A DNA stretch of 12,071 nt from Verrucomicrobiota bacterium (GTDB taxonomy: Bacteria > Verrucomicrobiota > Verrucomicrobiia > Opitutales > Oceanipulchritudinaceae), in the NCBI GenBank assembly GCA_009908535.1, contig JAAAOD010000027.1, forward strand, positions 1-12,071, written 5' to 3'. The position numbers and the translations under genes were made by a program. Under the pieces are notes generated by a model, which ran no database searches, had not been told where the DNA came from, and worked only from the letters and a program-made list of their open reading frames with translations. Shown here one piece after another: positions 1-7,696 of the stretch (position 1 is the stretch's first letter; the number at the start of each line of letters is the position of its first letter).

Positions 1-898
1 AACTTCCAAGGAAGGCAAACTGGAAGGGCTCGATGTCGGCGCCGCCGATTACCTCGTGAAGCCGATCGACCTTGATGAAACGATCGCGCGCGTGCGCACG
101 CAGATCCGCATCGTCCAGCAGCACGAGGAAAACATCCGCCTGACCAAGGAACTGGAACAGTCGCGCCGCCAGAACGCCATCATGCACCTCACGGAGGGAA
201 TCGCGCATAACATGAACAACCTCCTCGGGGTCATGGTCGGCTATGTTTCCCTCATGCAGCGCCAGCTGAATAACCCCGAAAAAATCGGGCAGAACTGCGA
301 GCGCCTGGAGGCGGCCATCAAGCGGATGACGCGCATCGTGCACCAGCTGACCGTGATCGGGCATTTCAAGTCACTGCAAAAGAAAGTGGTGCCGCTTGAC
401 CGGCTGCTGCAGGGCGCCGTCGCCCGCTTTCATCGCATCGCCGGAACCGACAATCCCGTCCGGCTCGAGGTCTCCCTGCCGGATGACTTCACCGTTTTCA
501 CCAATCAGGAACTCTTCGAGAGTGCCTTTGAACGTCTCCTTCAGAATGCCTTCGAAAGCTACCCCGCGGAAGAGGATGCGGCGGAGGAGGCGGATCGACC
601 CATCGCGATCAAGGTCTTCCTTGAGAACGCGGACGAAGACCTGGTGGTCGAAGTGGTCGACCGGGGTAGTGGAATTGACGATACCATCCGCGACAGCATC
701 TTTGAACCCTTCGTTTCCTCCTCCTCGGTCATCGGTCGCGGCATGGGGCTGACCATTGTCCGCCACGGGATCAATTGCCTCGGCGGTACCGTGCAACTGC
801 GGGATGGCGAAGACGGCGGAACAGTGGCGGAGGTTCGCCTTCCCATGGATGCGGAAAAAGAAAGCGAAGCGGAAAGCGAAAAGAATGACGCCGCTTAA
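1..898 (+). CDS. Receiver domain-histidine kinase, 5'-truncated
   Basis: The frame is open from base 2, so the gene begins before the window; 298 residues are visible. Residues 1-25 are the end of a response-regulator receiver domain: GAADYLVKP carries the conserved Lys of the phosphorylation pocket, while the acceptor Asp lies upstream, outside the window. A helical linker follows (about 35-60), then a dimerisation/H-box segment GIAHNMNNLLG with the likely phospho-accepting His69 at bases 206-208. Next is an HATPase domain: N-box LLQNAFESYP (Asn182), G1 box DRGSGID (Asp220), F-box IFEPF and G2 box GRGMGLTIV. No membrane segment is seen, so this is probably a cytosolic two-component kinase whose input is the receiver of a partner kinase. 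The acidic residue that normally follows the H-box His is Asn here. The tail after residue 282 is a Glu/Lys-rich run that overlaps proC. The signal and downstream target are unknown. Family confidence is high. Confidence 0.92.
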   Translation, partial: TSKEGKLEGLDVGAADYLVKPIDLDETIARVRTQIRIVQQHEENIRLTKELEQSRRQNAIMHLTEGIAHNMNNLLGVMVGYVSLMQRQLNNPEKIGQNCERLEAAIKRMTRIVHQLTVIGHFKSLQKKVVPLDRLLQGAVARFHRIAGTDNPVRLEVSLPDDFTVFTNQELFESAFERLLQNAFESYPAEEDAAEEADRPIAIKVFLENADEDLVVEVVDRGSGIDDTIRDSIFEPFVSSSSVIGRGMGLTIVRHGINCLGGTVQLRDGEDGGTVAEVRLPMDAEKESEAESEKNDAA

Positions 899-1694
899 GC
901 TTGCCTTTATCGGCGCCGGGCGGATGGCCGGGGCCATGGTCCGGGGGATTCTCGCCCACGGTCTCGCTCGTCCCGAAGACATCAGCTGCCTGAGTGCCCC
1001 CGATGGAACGGCAGAGAAGCTCGCCGCCGAATACGGTGTCCTCCCTGCGGCCGACCATGTGCAATTGCTGCATGAGGCGGACTGGATGATCCTCGCCTGC
1101 AAGCCGCAACAGCTCGCCGAACTGCCGGCGGAATTGTCGGAGCTTACCTCCGGAACCGGCGTCCTTTCCATTCTGGCGGGAACCCCGCTGGCAAAGTTGA
1201 AAGAACGCTTTCCCTCCGCGCGTCACCTCGTCCGCTGCATGCCCAACACGCCGGGGCAGATCGGCGCCGGCATCACCGCCTTCTGTACGGAGGTCCCGCT
1301 GCCTCCTGCGGAGAAGGAGAAGGTCGCGCGCCTTCTCGGTGCCTTGGGTGAGGTGGTGGAGCTTCCGGAAGGCGACCTTGATGCGGTGACCGCGGTCAGC
1401 GGCAGCGGACCGGCGTACGTGTTCACCTTCATCGCGGCCTTGCGCGATGCCGGAGTGGAGGCAGGCCTTTCCCGCGAGACCGCCTACCGCCTCGCCCTGC
1501 ACACCGTCAAAGGGGCCGCCACCCTTCTTGAAAAAGTGCCGGAATCGCCGGAAACCCACCGGGACTGGGTTTCCTCCCCGGGCGGGACCACCCTTGCCGG
1601 GCTCGAGGTTCTCGACCGCGGCGGTTTACCGGAGCTGGTCCGGGATACCGTCCTCGCCGCACAGCGCCGTTCCCGCGAGCTGGCCGGCGAATGA
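885..1694 (+). CDS. proC: Pyrroline-5-carboxylate reductase
   Basis: Catalyses the NAD(P)H-dependent reduction of 1-pyrroline-5-carboxylate to L-proline, the last step of proline synthesis, in the cytosol. The 269-residue product has the usual family length. A Rossmann dinucleotide-binding loop, IGAGRMAGAMVRGIL, lies at 9-23. MPNTPGQIGAGITAF lies at 119-133. The C-terminal P5CR signature includes VSGSGPAYVF (171-180), AGLSRETAYRLALHTVKGA (193-211) and SSPGGTTLAGLEVL (230-243), which form the substrate-binding dimer interface. The ATG at 885 fits because the Rossmann strand starts directly after it and a weak purine-rich ribosome site (GGAAAG, 871-876) stands 8 nt upstream. The frame stays open further upstream, but that part is out-of-frame kinase sequence. 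The start overlaps the kinase gene by 14 nt, which suggests translational coupling. It converges on the hydantoinase gene with only 5 bp between the stop codons. Confidence 0.97.
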   Translation: MTPLKLAFIGAGRMAGAMVRGILAHGLARPEDISCLSAPDGTAEKLAAEYGVLPAADHVQLLHEADWMILACKPQQLAELPAELSELTSGTGVLSILAGTPLAKLKERFPSARHLVRCMPNTPGQIGAGITAFCTEVPLPPAEKEKVARLLGALGEVVELPEGDLDAVTAVSGSGPAYVFTFIAALRDAGVEAGLSRETAYRLALHTVKGAATLLEKVPESPETHRDWVSSPGGTTLAGLEVLDRGGLPELVRDTVLAAQRRSRELAGE

Positions 1695-1754
1695 AGGGAT
1701 CACTCCGGCGCGCCCCAGCCGCCTCCGCCGGGGGTCTCGAGGCGGATCCCTTCA
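1692..1754. repeat. 10-bp inverted repeat at a convergent gene junction
   Basis: TGAAGGGATC (1692-1701) is matched perfectly by GATCCCTTCA (1745-1754). An inner 6-bp pair lies between them, CCGGCG (1705-1710) with CGCCGG (1726-1731). The left arm contains the proC stop codon and part of the hydantoinase stop codon. A transcript of either strand could fold into a two-tier hairpin at its 3' end. No T-run follows in either direction, so it is not a standard intrinsic terminator. The right arm is coding sequence (hydantoinase C-terminus), so chance cannot be excluded. Confidence 0.45.
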
Positions 1755-4700
1755 CCCGGAAGCAGATGGAGGTGGCACTCCCCGCCGACGGGCGTTTTGC
1801 CTCCGTCTGTAGTGATTTTATACTGCATCCCCGGGAGGCCGTCCCCGCCCCCCTCAAGACCCGGAGCGCCTTGAACCCGCCGCTGGCCGAGGAGGGAGAC
1901 CTCGACCTCCTCGAGAAAGCGCAGCTCGCGGACGAGGCCGTCGCCGCCCGGATGCCTCCCCTCGCCTCCGCTTCCGGATCGTAGCGAAAACTCACGACAC
2001 TGCACAGGGAAGCGCAGCTCGAGGACCTCCGGATCGGTGATCGCGGTGTTGGTCATGTGGACGTGGGTTCCCGAACCGCCGCGACGGCGGGCGGTGGCAC
2101 CGGCCCCGCCGCCGATGGTTTCGTAGTAGCCGAAGCGCTTATTGCCGAAGAGGAGATTGTTCATGGTCGCCTGGCCCCCGGCGGCGAGGCCGAGGCCGCG
2201 CACGAGCATGTCGACGAGGCGCTGGCTCGTCTCCACGTTCCCGCCGACCACGGCAGGGCATGCGCGCGGGTCTTCCGGAAACGGCGGGTTGAGAAAACAG
2301 GCGGGCAAATTGACCTCCACCCTTTCCAGCAATCCCTCGTTCAGGGGAAGCGGCCGGTTGACGTAGAGACGCAGCAAATACAGGACGGCACTGCGGACGA
2401 TGGCCGGGGTGGCGTTCAGGCTGCGGGGATGGACCGCGTCGGTCCCGCTGAAGTCGAAGACCACCCCTTCGGCCCGCAACCGGAGATGGAGGCGGATGCA
2501 GTGGCCGTCATCGATCCGTTCCTCAAGTCGCAGATCCCTCGGTTCTTCCTTTTCCAGCCGCTCCCGGAGCGCGTTGGCGGCGTCCTCGTGGAACCGGGCG
2601 AGGTAGGCGCGCAACCGCTCGCTGCCTACCTCGCGCAGGGTCTCTGCGGAAAGCCTGCGCCCCCGTTGCAACGAGGCCAGTTGCGCCTCGAGGTCCATCC
2701 GGTTCTCGCGCGGCGTCCTGCTCGGAAAGGGCGCCTCCCGAAGAAGGGCCTCCACTTCATCGAGCCGCGAGGTTCCGTCCCGGACCAGCCAGCGCGGGGG
2801 AAGGACCACGCCTTCCTCGGCAAGGCAGCGGGCGTCCGGAGGCATGGAGGCGGGACTGCGGCCGCCGATTTCGGCATGGTGGGCCCGGTTGGCAAGAAAC
2901 CCGATCAACCGCTGCTCCTCGTCAAAGAGCCCCGTGACCAGGGTGACATCCGGCAGATGCGAGCCGCCGTAAGCCGGATGGTTGGTGACGAGAACGTCGC
3001 CGGGCCGGAACGAAAACTCCTGCATCACCGTCCGCACACACAATCCCAGCGCGCCAAGGTGCACCGGAATGTGCGGCGCGTTCATGATGAGCCGACCTTC
3101 GGCGTCGAGGAAAGCGCAGGAAAAGTCGAGCCGCTCGCGGATATTCGGGGAGAGGGCGGTGCGTTGCAGTTGCTCTCCCATCTCCCCGACGAGAGACTCC
3201 AGGCGGTTGGCGACCAGCGAGCGCAGGATGGTCTCGCTTTGCCCGGCCGCGCGCATTTTCCCTTTCTCCGCGGGCGTCAGCCAAACGGAACCGGCGTCGC
3301 CGCACAGGCCTTCCCATCCGGCTTCCACAAAGCAGGTGCCGAACGGATCCCGGACAATCGCCGGCCCCTCGACCCGCATGCCCGGTTGAAGACAGGTGCG
3401 GTCGATGACGGGAACCTCTGTCTGCCGTCCCTCCAGCCGACAGGACTGCCGCTTCACCTCCGGAGCCGGTTGTTCATCATCGGGAAAGATTTCCCGTTGC
3501 CGCCCCGGCTCCTTCTCGGCCACCCGGACACGCAGGGAGACGACTTCGAGGCGGTCGTCGGCCGGGCTGTATCCAAATTGCCGTTCATACGTCTTTCCGA
3601 AGGCATCCGCCACGCCCTTTTCCGTAGAATAACCCACCTCGATGGTTGCCTCCTGACCACGCAGGCGCAGGGCGACCGTCTGTTCGAGGACCTCGCATTC
3701 GGCCTCCTCCACGTCCTCACGCGAGAGCTGCTCGACGGCCCTCTCCACGAGTCGTGCAAGCCGCCCTGCCAACGGTTCCTGCAGATCATCGAGATTCTCC
3801 AGAACTTCCTCCTCTTCCACCGCCTCGGGCACGCTTTCATGGATGCCCCGCGCGCTGAGCAAACCCGCCTCGGCGGGGAAGAGGATTTCCCTGATGCCGA
3901 GGAGGTCGGCAAGGCGGCAGGCATGGAGACCGCCCGCGCCGCCGAAAACGACCAGCCCGTAACGGGCGGGATCCTCCCCCTCCCGCAGGGTCACCTGCCG
4001 GATCGCCTGAGCCATGCGTTCGGTGGCAATGGCCAGGAGTCCCTCCGCGACCACGAAAGGATCCGCATCCCCGCTTTGCTGCAGCATTTCCTCCAGCCGC
4101 TTTGCGGGAGCGTCCGCATCAAGGGGAATGGAAAAGCCTTCCGGGTCCATCCGTCCGAGAAAGAAATGGATATCGCTCAGGCAAAGCGGCCCCCCGGCAC
4201 CATAGGCGGCCGGACCGGGATCGGCGCCCGCGCTTCCGGGGCCGACGTCGTAGCGACCTTGTGAATACATGCAGATACTTCCGCCCCCCGCCGCGACCGT
4301 CTCGATACGCAATGCCGGCCGCTGCACGCGGGCGGCGCCCACCCGGAGGCCTTCGCGGAGATTGCGCTGCCCGGCCCACCGGGAGACATCCGTCGAGGTC
4401 CCGCCCATGTCGAGGCTGAGGATGCGTTCCCATCCGGCACGCCGGCCGGCGGTTACCGCCCCCATCACCCCTCCGGCGGGTCCGGAAATCAGGCTGTCGA
4501 CGGCGTGGAAACGCTGGCGCGCGACCAGACCCCCGGCACTCGTCATTACGCGAAGTTCCGCATGGGCCGCCTCCTCCTGGACCCGGTCGAGGTAATCGCC
4601 GAGAACCGGCCCGAGCAGCGCGTCGACAAGGACGGTTTCCGCCCGGTCGAGGAGCTTGCTGCGCGGACTGACCTCATGGGAAAGAAAGACATGGCCGAAC

Positions 4701-5446
4701 CCGGCGGCCCGGAGGACCTCTTCCGTCGCTTGCTCCTGCACGGGCGTGCACCAGCTGTGGAGGAGGCAAACCGCCGCCACTTCACAGCCTTCGTCCAGCG
4801 CCGTTCGGGCCTTCGCGCGGAGTTTTTCGGGGTCGAGGGCTTCCCGTTCGCGCCCATCCGGAGCGAGGCGACCGGGCACCCCGTACACGCGATGATACAA
4901 CGGCTTGCGGTCTTCGATATCGAGGGCGAAAAGATCCGGCCGCTTCTGGTCGCCGATGCGCAGCAGGTCTTCGAAACCCGCCGTGATGAACATCGCCACC
5001 TTTGCCCCTTTGCCTTCGAGGAGGGCGTTGGTTCCCTTGGTCGTGCCGAGGCGCAGCCGCAAAGCATCTCCGGATCCGGGAAGCCGTCCAAGCAACTTCA
5101 CCATGCCCAGTACCGGCGCCTCCATCCCGGTCTCCACTTCGATCAGTTCGCCGGGGGCGGGTTGGGAGGGAAAATCATTCCGGAGGAGGAGGCTGCGCCC
5201 CTCCAGTCGCGCGATCGTGCCCGCCGGTTTCCCGGCGATAAGGACCGCGCATCCCGCGAGGAGCCTCGGGGCGGGAAACAGGGGTTCGGAAAGAAAGAGC
5301 CGCCTGTTTGTATCCACTTTTTCCACACGACCGCGCAAGCGTCCGCTGGAGAGAACCTTGGTCCGGGTTATTTCGCCTTCCGGGCCTTCGAGGATGCCGT
5401 CGGTGAAGGTCCCGCCGGTGTCAAAGCTGAGCCGGAGAGCGGTCAT
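1700..5446 (-). CDS. Fused HyuA-HyuB: 5-oxoprolinase/hydantoinase family ATPase
   Basis: The 1248 residues join the two subunits of an ATP-dependent cyclic-amide hydrolase, as in eukaryotic 5-oxoprolinase (5-oxo-L-proline + ATP + 2 H2O to L-glutamate + ADP + Pi). The HyuA half has actin-like ATPase motifs FDTGGTFTDG (8-17), GTTKGTNALLEGKGA (134-148), LDMGGTSTDVS (345-355) and FGGAGGLHA (501-509), and a closing segment VEGPAIVRDPFG (692-703). The HyuB half starts near 735: PHIPVHLGALG (791-801), TNHPAYGGSHLPDV (821-834), HHAEIGG (856-862), GGNVETSQRLVDML (1068-1081), THVHMTNT (1127-1134) and a Gly-rich end TPGGGGWG. Between the first ATPase motif and GTTKGTN the protein is about 50 residues longer than ordinary HyuA. 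That stretch is rich in apparent beta-strands, and I recall similar sequences in planctomycete-type fused proteins. The ATG overlaps the upstream stop codon (ATGA), implying coupled translation. Substrate is unproven: 5-oxoproline is most likely, N-methylhydantoin or another imide is possible. Confidence 0.94.
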   Translation of the reverse strand: MTALRLSFDTGGTFTDGILEGPEGEITRTKVLSSGRLRGRVEKVDTNRRLFLSEPLFPAPRLLAGCAVLIAGKPAGTIARLEGRSLLLRNDFPSQPAPGELIEVETGMEAPVLGMVKLLGRLPGSGDALRLRLGTTKGTNALLEGKGAKVAMFITAGFEDLLRIGDQKRPDLFALDIEDRKPLYHRVYGVPGRLAPDGREREALDPEKLRAKARTALDEGCEVAAVCLLHSWCTPVQEQATEEVLRAAGFGHVFLSHEVSPRSKLLDRAETVLVDALLGPVLGDYLDRVQEEAAHAELRVMTSAGGLVARQRFHAVDSLISGPAGGVMGAVTAGRRAGWERILSLDMGGTSTDVSRWAGQRNLREGLRVGAARVQRPALRIETVAAGGGSICMYSQGRYDVGPGSAGADPGPAAYGAGGPLCLSDIHFFLGRMDPEGFSIPLDADAPAKRLEEMLQQSGDADPFVVAEGLLAIATERMAQAIRQVTLREGEDPARYGLVVFGGAGGLHACRLADLLGIREILFPAEAGLLSARGIHESVPEAVEEEEVLENLDDLQEPLAGRLARLVERAVEQLSREDVEEAECEVLEQTVALRLRGQEATIEVGYSTEKGVADAFGKTYERQFGYSPADDRLEVVSLRVRVAEKEPGRQREIFPDDEQPAPEVKRQSCRLEGRQTEVPVIDRTCLQPGMRVEGPAIVRDPFGTCFVEAGWEGLCGDAGSVWLTPAEKGKMRAAGQSETILRSLVANRLESLVGEMGEQLQRTALSPNIRERLDFSCAFLDAEGRLIMNAPHIPVHLGALGLCVRTVMQEFSFRPGDVLVTNHPAYGGSHLPDVTLVTGLFDEEQRLIGFLANRAHHAEIGGRSPASMPPDARCLAEEGVVLPPRWLVRDGTSRLDEVEALLREAPFPSRTPRENRMDLEAQLASLQRGRRLSAETLREVGSERLRAYLARFHEDAANALRERLEKEEPRDLRLEERIDDGHCIRLHLRLRAEGVVFDFSGTDAVHPRSLNATPAIVRSAVLYLLRLYVNRPLPLNEGLLERVEVNLPACFLNPPFPEDPRACPAVVGGNVETSQRLVDMLVRGLGLAAGGQATMNNLLFGNKRFGYYETIGGGAGATARRRGGSGTHVHMTNTAITDPEVLELRFPVQCREFSLRSGSGGEGRHPGGDGLVRELRFLEEVEVSLLGQRRVQGAPGLEGGGDGLPGMQYKITTDGGKTPVGGECHLHLLPGEGIRLETPGGGGWGAPE

Positions 5447-6204
5447 CCGACGGAGCGTCCCAGTTGCATCAGCAGGGCACCCTCCTCGCGCAGCGCCTGC
5501 CGGTTGAAATCCGAGCGGGGATCCCAGCGGCGGAGATTGTCATGGAAGGCGGCGGAGTGGTCAAAATGGCGAAGGTGGGCCAGTTCATGGAGCAGAACAT
5601 GATCCTGCAGTTCCTCGCGCAGCAGCAGCAGGCGCCAGTTCAGGGAGAGCGACCCCTTTTCGCTGCAGGAACCCCACCGCGTCTTCTGGTCGCGCACCGT
5701 CACCCCATGCACGCGCACCTCATGGCGGGCCGCCAGCTGCAGGACGCGGACCGGCAGGGCTAGTTCGGCACACCGGCGCAGCAAGGCGACGATCTGCCCT
5801 TCCCTTTCCATGCCCTCGGAAAGCCGCAAGGTGAGGGAGAGGTCGTCCGGATCGATCCGCAACGCCGGAACCCTTCCCTCCTCGAAAAAGAGCTGGTAGG
5901 ACCGACCCTCCATGCTCAGAAAAGGCGCGGCGGTCAGGTACTCGTACAGGGAGGGAACGGAGGCCTGCTTTTCCATTTCCCGGCGCACCCATGCGGCGTT
6001 TTCATGCAGGAAAGCGAATCCGTGGCGCTCGGGAGTGCGTAGCGGAAGTTTCAGGACAACGAGGGGGCCTTCAGAGATCTCCAGACTGATCCGCTTCCGC
6101 CGCGGCGACCGTTCCACGCGGACGGGGGCGACAAAGTCGTCTCCATGCACCGGGGCGACGTCGAGCCGGATGTGGCGGACTTCAGACTGGCGTGCCTTGC
6201 TCAA
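5443..6204 (-). CDS. YgjP/DUF45-type zinc metallopeptidase-like protein
   Basis: A 253-residue protein of the YgjP (DUF45, M48-like) family, whose physiological substrates are largely unknown. The N-terminal half (about 28-130) holds the family's strand-rich region with Arg-rich ERSPRRKRISLEI (31-43). The C-terminal half has the diagnostic block RDQKTRWGSCSEKGSLSLNW (171-190), followed by HELAHLRHFDHSAAF (206-220), in which His206, Glu207 and His210 form the HExxH zinc site and His216 is the likely third ligand. The usual Trp after the last Phe is His here. There is no signal peptide or membrane segment, so it is probably cytosolic. The start is uncertain: TTG at 6204 gives a 23-nt overlap with mazG, and GTG at 6153 would still leave the whole domain; neither has a good ribosome site. 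Its stop overlaps the hydantoinase start (ATGA), so it is the middle gene of a three-gene operon. Confidence 0.88.
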   Translation of the reverse strand: MSKARQSEVRHIRLDVAPVHGDDFVAPVRVERSPRRKRISLEISEGPLVVLKLPLRTPERHGFAFLHENAAWVRREMEKQASVPSLYEYLTAAPFLSMEGRSYQLFFEEGRVPALRIDPDDLSLTLRLSEGMEREGQIVALLRRCAELALPVRVLQLAARHEVRVHGVTVRDQKTRWGSCSEKGSLSLNWRLLLLREELQDHVLLHELAHLRHFDHSAAFHDNLRRWDPRSDFNRQALREEGALLMQLGRSVG

Positions 6205-6874
6205 TTTCGCGGATCAGTTGCGATGTTTTTTTCCGGAGGGCCGATTCCGGGTCGATCCCCGCCCGGCGGCAGGCCCATACCATTTGCAGAAGCAGGGAGC
6301 CGGCTTCCTCCTCGTCGAGTTCCTCCGCAAGCGCGTCCACGCCTTCCGCGTCGGGCAGATCGGAATGATCCAGCCCCTGCTTCTCAATTTGCTTCAGGGT
6401 GTCGGAACAATAATAAAGCGCCGGCAGGGACGGGGGCAGGTGCTTGAATCTGCCCTTCCGCGCGGGACCGTTTTTCTTTTCGCCCGCCTTGATCTCCTCC
6501 CACTGCTTCAGGACCGCGTCGCAGTCGCGCAGGTCCATGTCGCCAAAAACATGCGGATGCCGGCGGACCAGCTTTTCGTTAATCTCGCGGGCGACATCGT
6601 CGAAATTGAAATGCCCGGCCTCGGCGGCGAGCTGCGCGTGAAAGACCACCTGCAGCAGGACATCACCCAGTTCCTCGCGCATGTGTTCCATGTCGCCGCG
6701 GTCGATGGTGTCGAGAAGCTCCGCCGTTTCATCGATCAGCGGCTTGCAGAGCGTCTGGTGATTCTGCTCCTGGTCCCATGGGCAACCGTCGGGAGCCCGC
6801 AGGCGCGCCATCGTCTCACGGAGTTCTTGCAACGCATCCACGGAGGATCTTTTCCGATTTTTCGGCATGGCCAT
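6182..6874 (-). CDS. mazG: MazG nucleoside triphosphate pyrophosphohydrolase
   Basis: All-alpha NTP pyrophosphohydrolase that hydrolyses NTPs, including non-canonical ones, to NMP and PPi; in E. coli it also affects ppGpp and toxin MazF responses. The 230-residue product is shorter than E. coli MazG (about 263). The N-terminal domain is intact: GCPWDQEQ (30-37), metal-site helix LIDETAELLDTI (46-57), REELGDVLLQVVFHAQ (66-81) and RRHPHVFGD (104-112), with one conservative change (Asp48 for the usual first Glu). The C-terminal MazG domain (about 150-225) is shortened: AEELDE keeps one acidic motif, but the second reads EEEAGS, with Ser193 in place of the metal-binding Asp, and the loop between the helices is almost gone. 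ATG at 6874 is chosen; TTG at 6877 and ATG at 6868 are alternatives, and none has a clear ribosome site. First gene of its operon, diverging from trpC across 30 bp. Confidence 0.93.
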   Translation of the reverse strand: MAMPKNRKRSSVDALQELRETMARLRAPDGCPWDQEQNHQTLCKPLIDETAELLDTIDRGDMEHMREELGDVLLQVVFHAQLAAEAGHFNFDDVAREINEKLVRRHPHVFGDMDLRDCDAVLKQWEEIKAGEKKNGPARKGRFKHLPPSLPALYYCSDTLKQIEKQGLDHSDLPDAEGVDALAEELDEEEAGSLLLQMVWACRRAGIDPESALRKKTSQLIREIEQGTPV

Positions 6875-6904
6875 CAATGGGAAATTGCCAAAAAGTGGCC
6901 GCTT

Positions 6905-7696
6905 ATGGACAAGTTAGCGGAAATCATGGCCGCAAAGCGGCGCGAACTGGCCGAACGCACGCGTCCCGTGCGCGACCACGAGCTGGCGTCCTTCCGTCCC
7001 GGCGCCCATCCGCGCCGCTTTGAGAAAGCCCTCCGCCGCGAGGAAGGGCTGGCCGTCATTGCCGAGATCAAACGCAGGTCCCCTTCCGCCGGGGCCATCG
7101 CCGCCGGGCGCGACGCCGCCGAACAGGCCCGCATCTATTACAATGCCGGAGCGGACGCTCTTTCCGTCCTCACCGATGAACGCTACTTCGGCGGCTCCAT
7201 CCGCGACCTGTGGGACGTCAACGACCTCCTCGGCAACCGCGCCGACGCGCGCCCGACCCTGCGGAAGGATTTCTTTGTCGACCGCCTGCAGATCCTCGAG
7301 GCCGCGGAAGCGGGCGCCAGCTGCATTCTTCTCATTGTCCGCGCCCTTGCCGAGGGCGAAATGGCCGCGCTTTTCGAGGCCGCCAACCTCGCCGGGCTCG
7401 ACGCGCTGTTCGAAGTCCATGAGGAGGCCGAAGTCGAGCGCGCCCTCGATGGCGGCGCCCGCATCCTCGGCGTGAACAACCGCGACCTGACCCGCTTCAC
7501 CACCGACCTCGCGGTGACCGAACGCATCCTGCCGCAGCTGCCGGAACACCTGACCACCGTGTCCGAGAGCGGCATCTTGACGACGGAAGACGCCCGGCGC
7601 GCGCGTGCGGCCGGAGCCGACGCCGTCCTTGTTGGGGAGGCCCTCATGAAGATGAAGGATCCGGAGCCCTTCATCGAGGCCGCCCACGAAGCCTGA
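6905..7696 (+). CDS. trpC: Indole-3-glycerol-phosphate synthase
   Basis: Converts 1-(2-carboxyphenylamino)-1-deoxyribulose 5-phosphate to indole-3-glycerol phosphate, CO2 and water, the fourth step of tryptophan synthesis. The 263-residue (beta/alpha)8 barrel has the standard length for a single-function enzyme, with no TrpF fusion. The family signature VIAEIKRRSPSAG (51-63) carries catalytic Glu54 and Lys56. Other active-site blocks are SVLTDERYFGGS (87-98), LRKDFFVD (119-126, Lys121), LFEVHEE (168-174, Glu170), LGVNNRDL (188-195), SESGI (220-224) and the phosphate-binding GADAVLVGEALM (237-248). The ATG at 6905 starts the expected alpha-0 helix (MDKLAEIMAAKRREL). The frame is open far upstream, but that part is antisense to mazG and its neighbour. 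No ribosome site is visible before the start. No other trp gene is nearby; rsmA follows after 30 nt and is probably co-transcribed. Confidence 0.97.
   Translation: MDKLAEIMAAKRRELAERTRPVRDHELASFRPGAHPRRFEKALRREEGLAVIAEIKRRSPSAGAIAAGRDAAEQARIYYNAGADALSVLTDERYFGGSIRDLWDVNDLLGNRADARPTLRKDFFVDRLQILEAAEAGASCILLIVRALAEGEMAALFEAANLAGLDALFEVHEEAEVERALDGGARILGVNNRDLTRFTTDLAVTERILPQLPEHLTTVSESGILTTEDARRARAAGADAVLVGEALMKMKDPEPFIEAAHEA

Noticed and set aside
2057..4264. 735-codon open frame on the plus strand opposite the hydantoinase gene
   Set aside because: It is exactly antisense to the well-conserved HyuA-HyuB gene, and its product shows no domain or motif. Long antisense frames are common in GC-rich genes with strong third-position GC. 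The same holds for 4505-5602.
5912..6904. Upstream extension of the trpC frame
   Set aside because: The extension is antisense to mazG and its neighbour; the conserved trpC N-terminal helix begins at the ATG at 6905.
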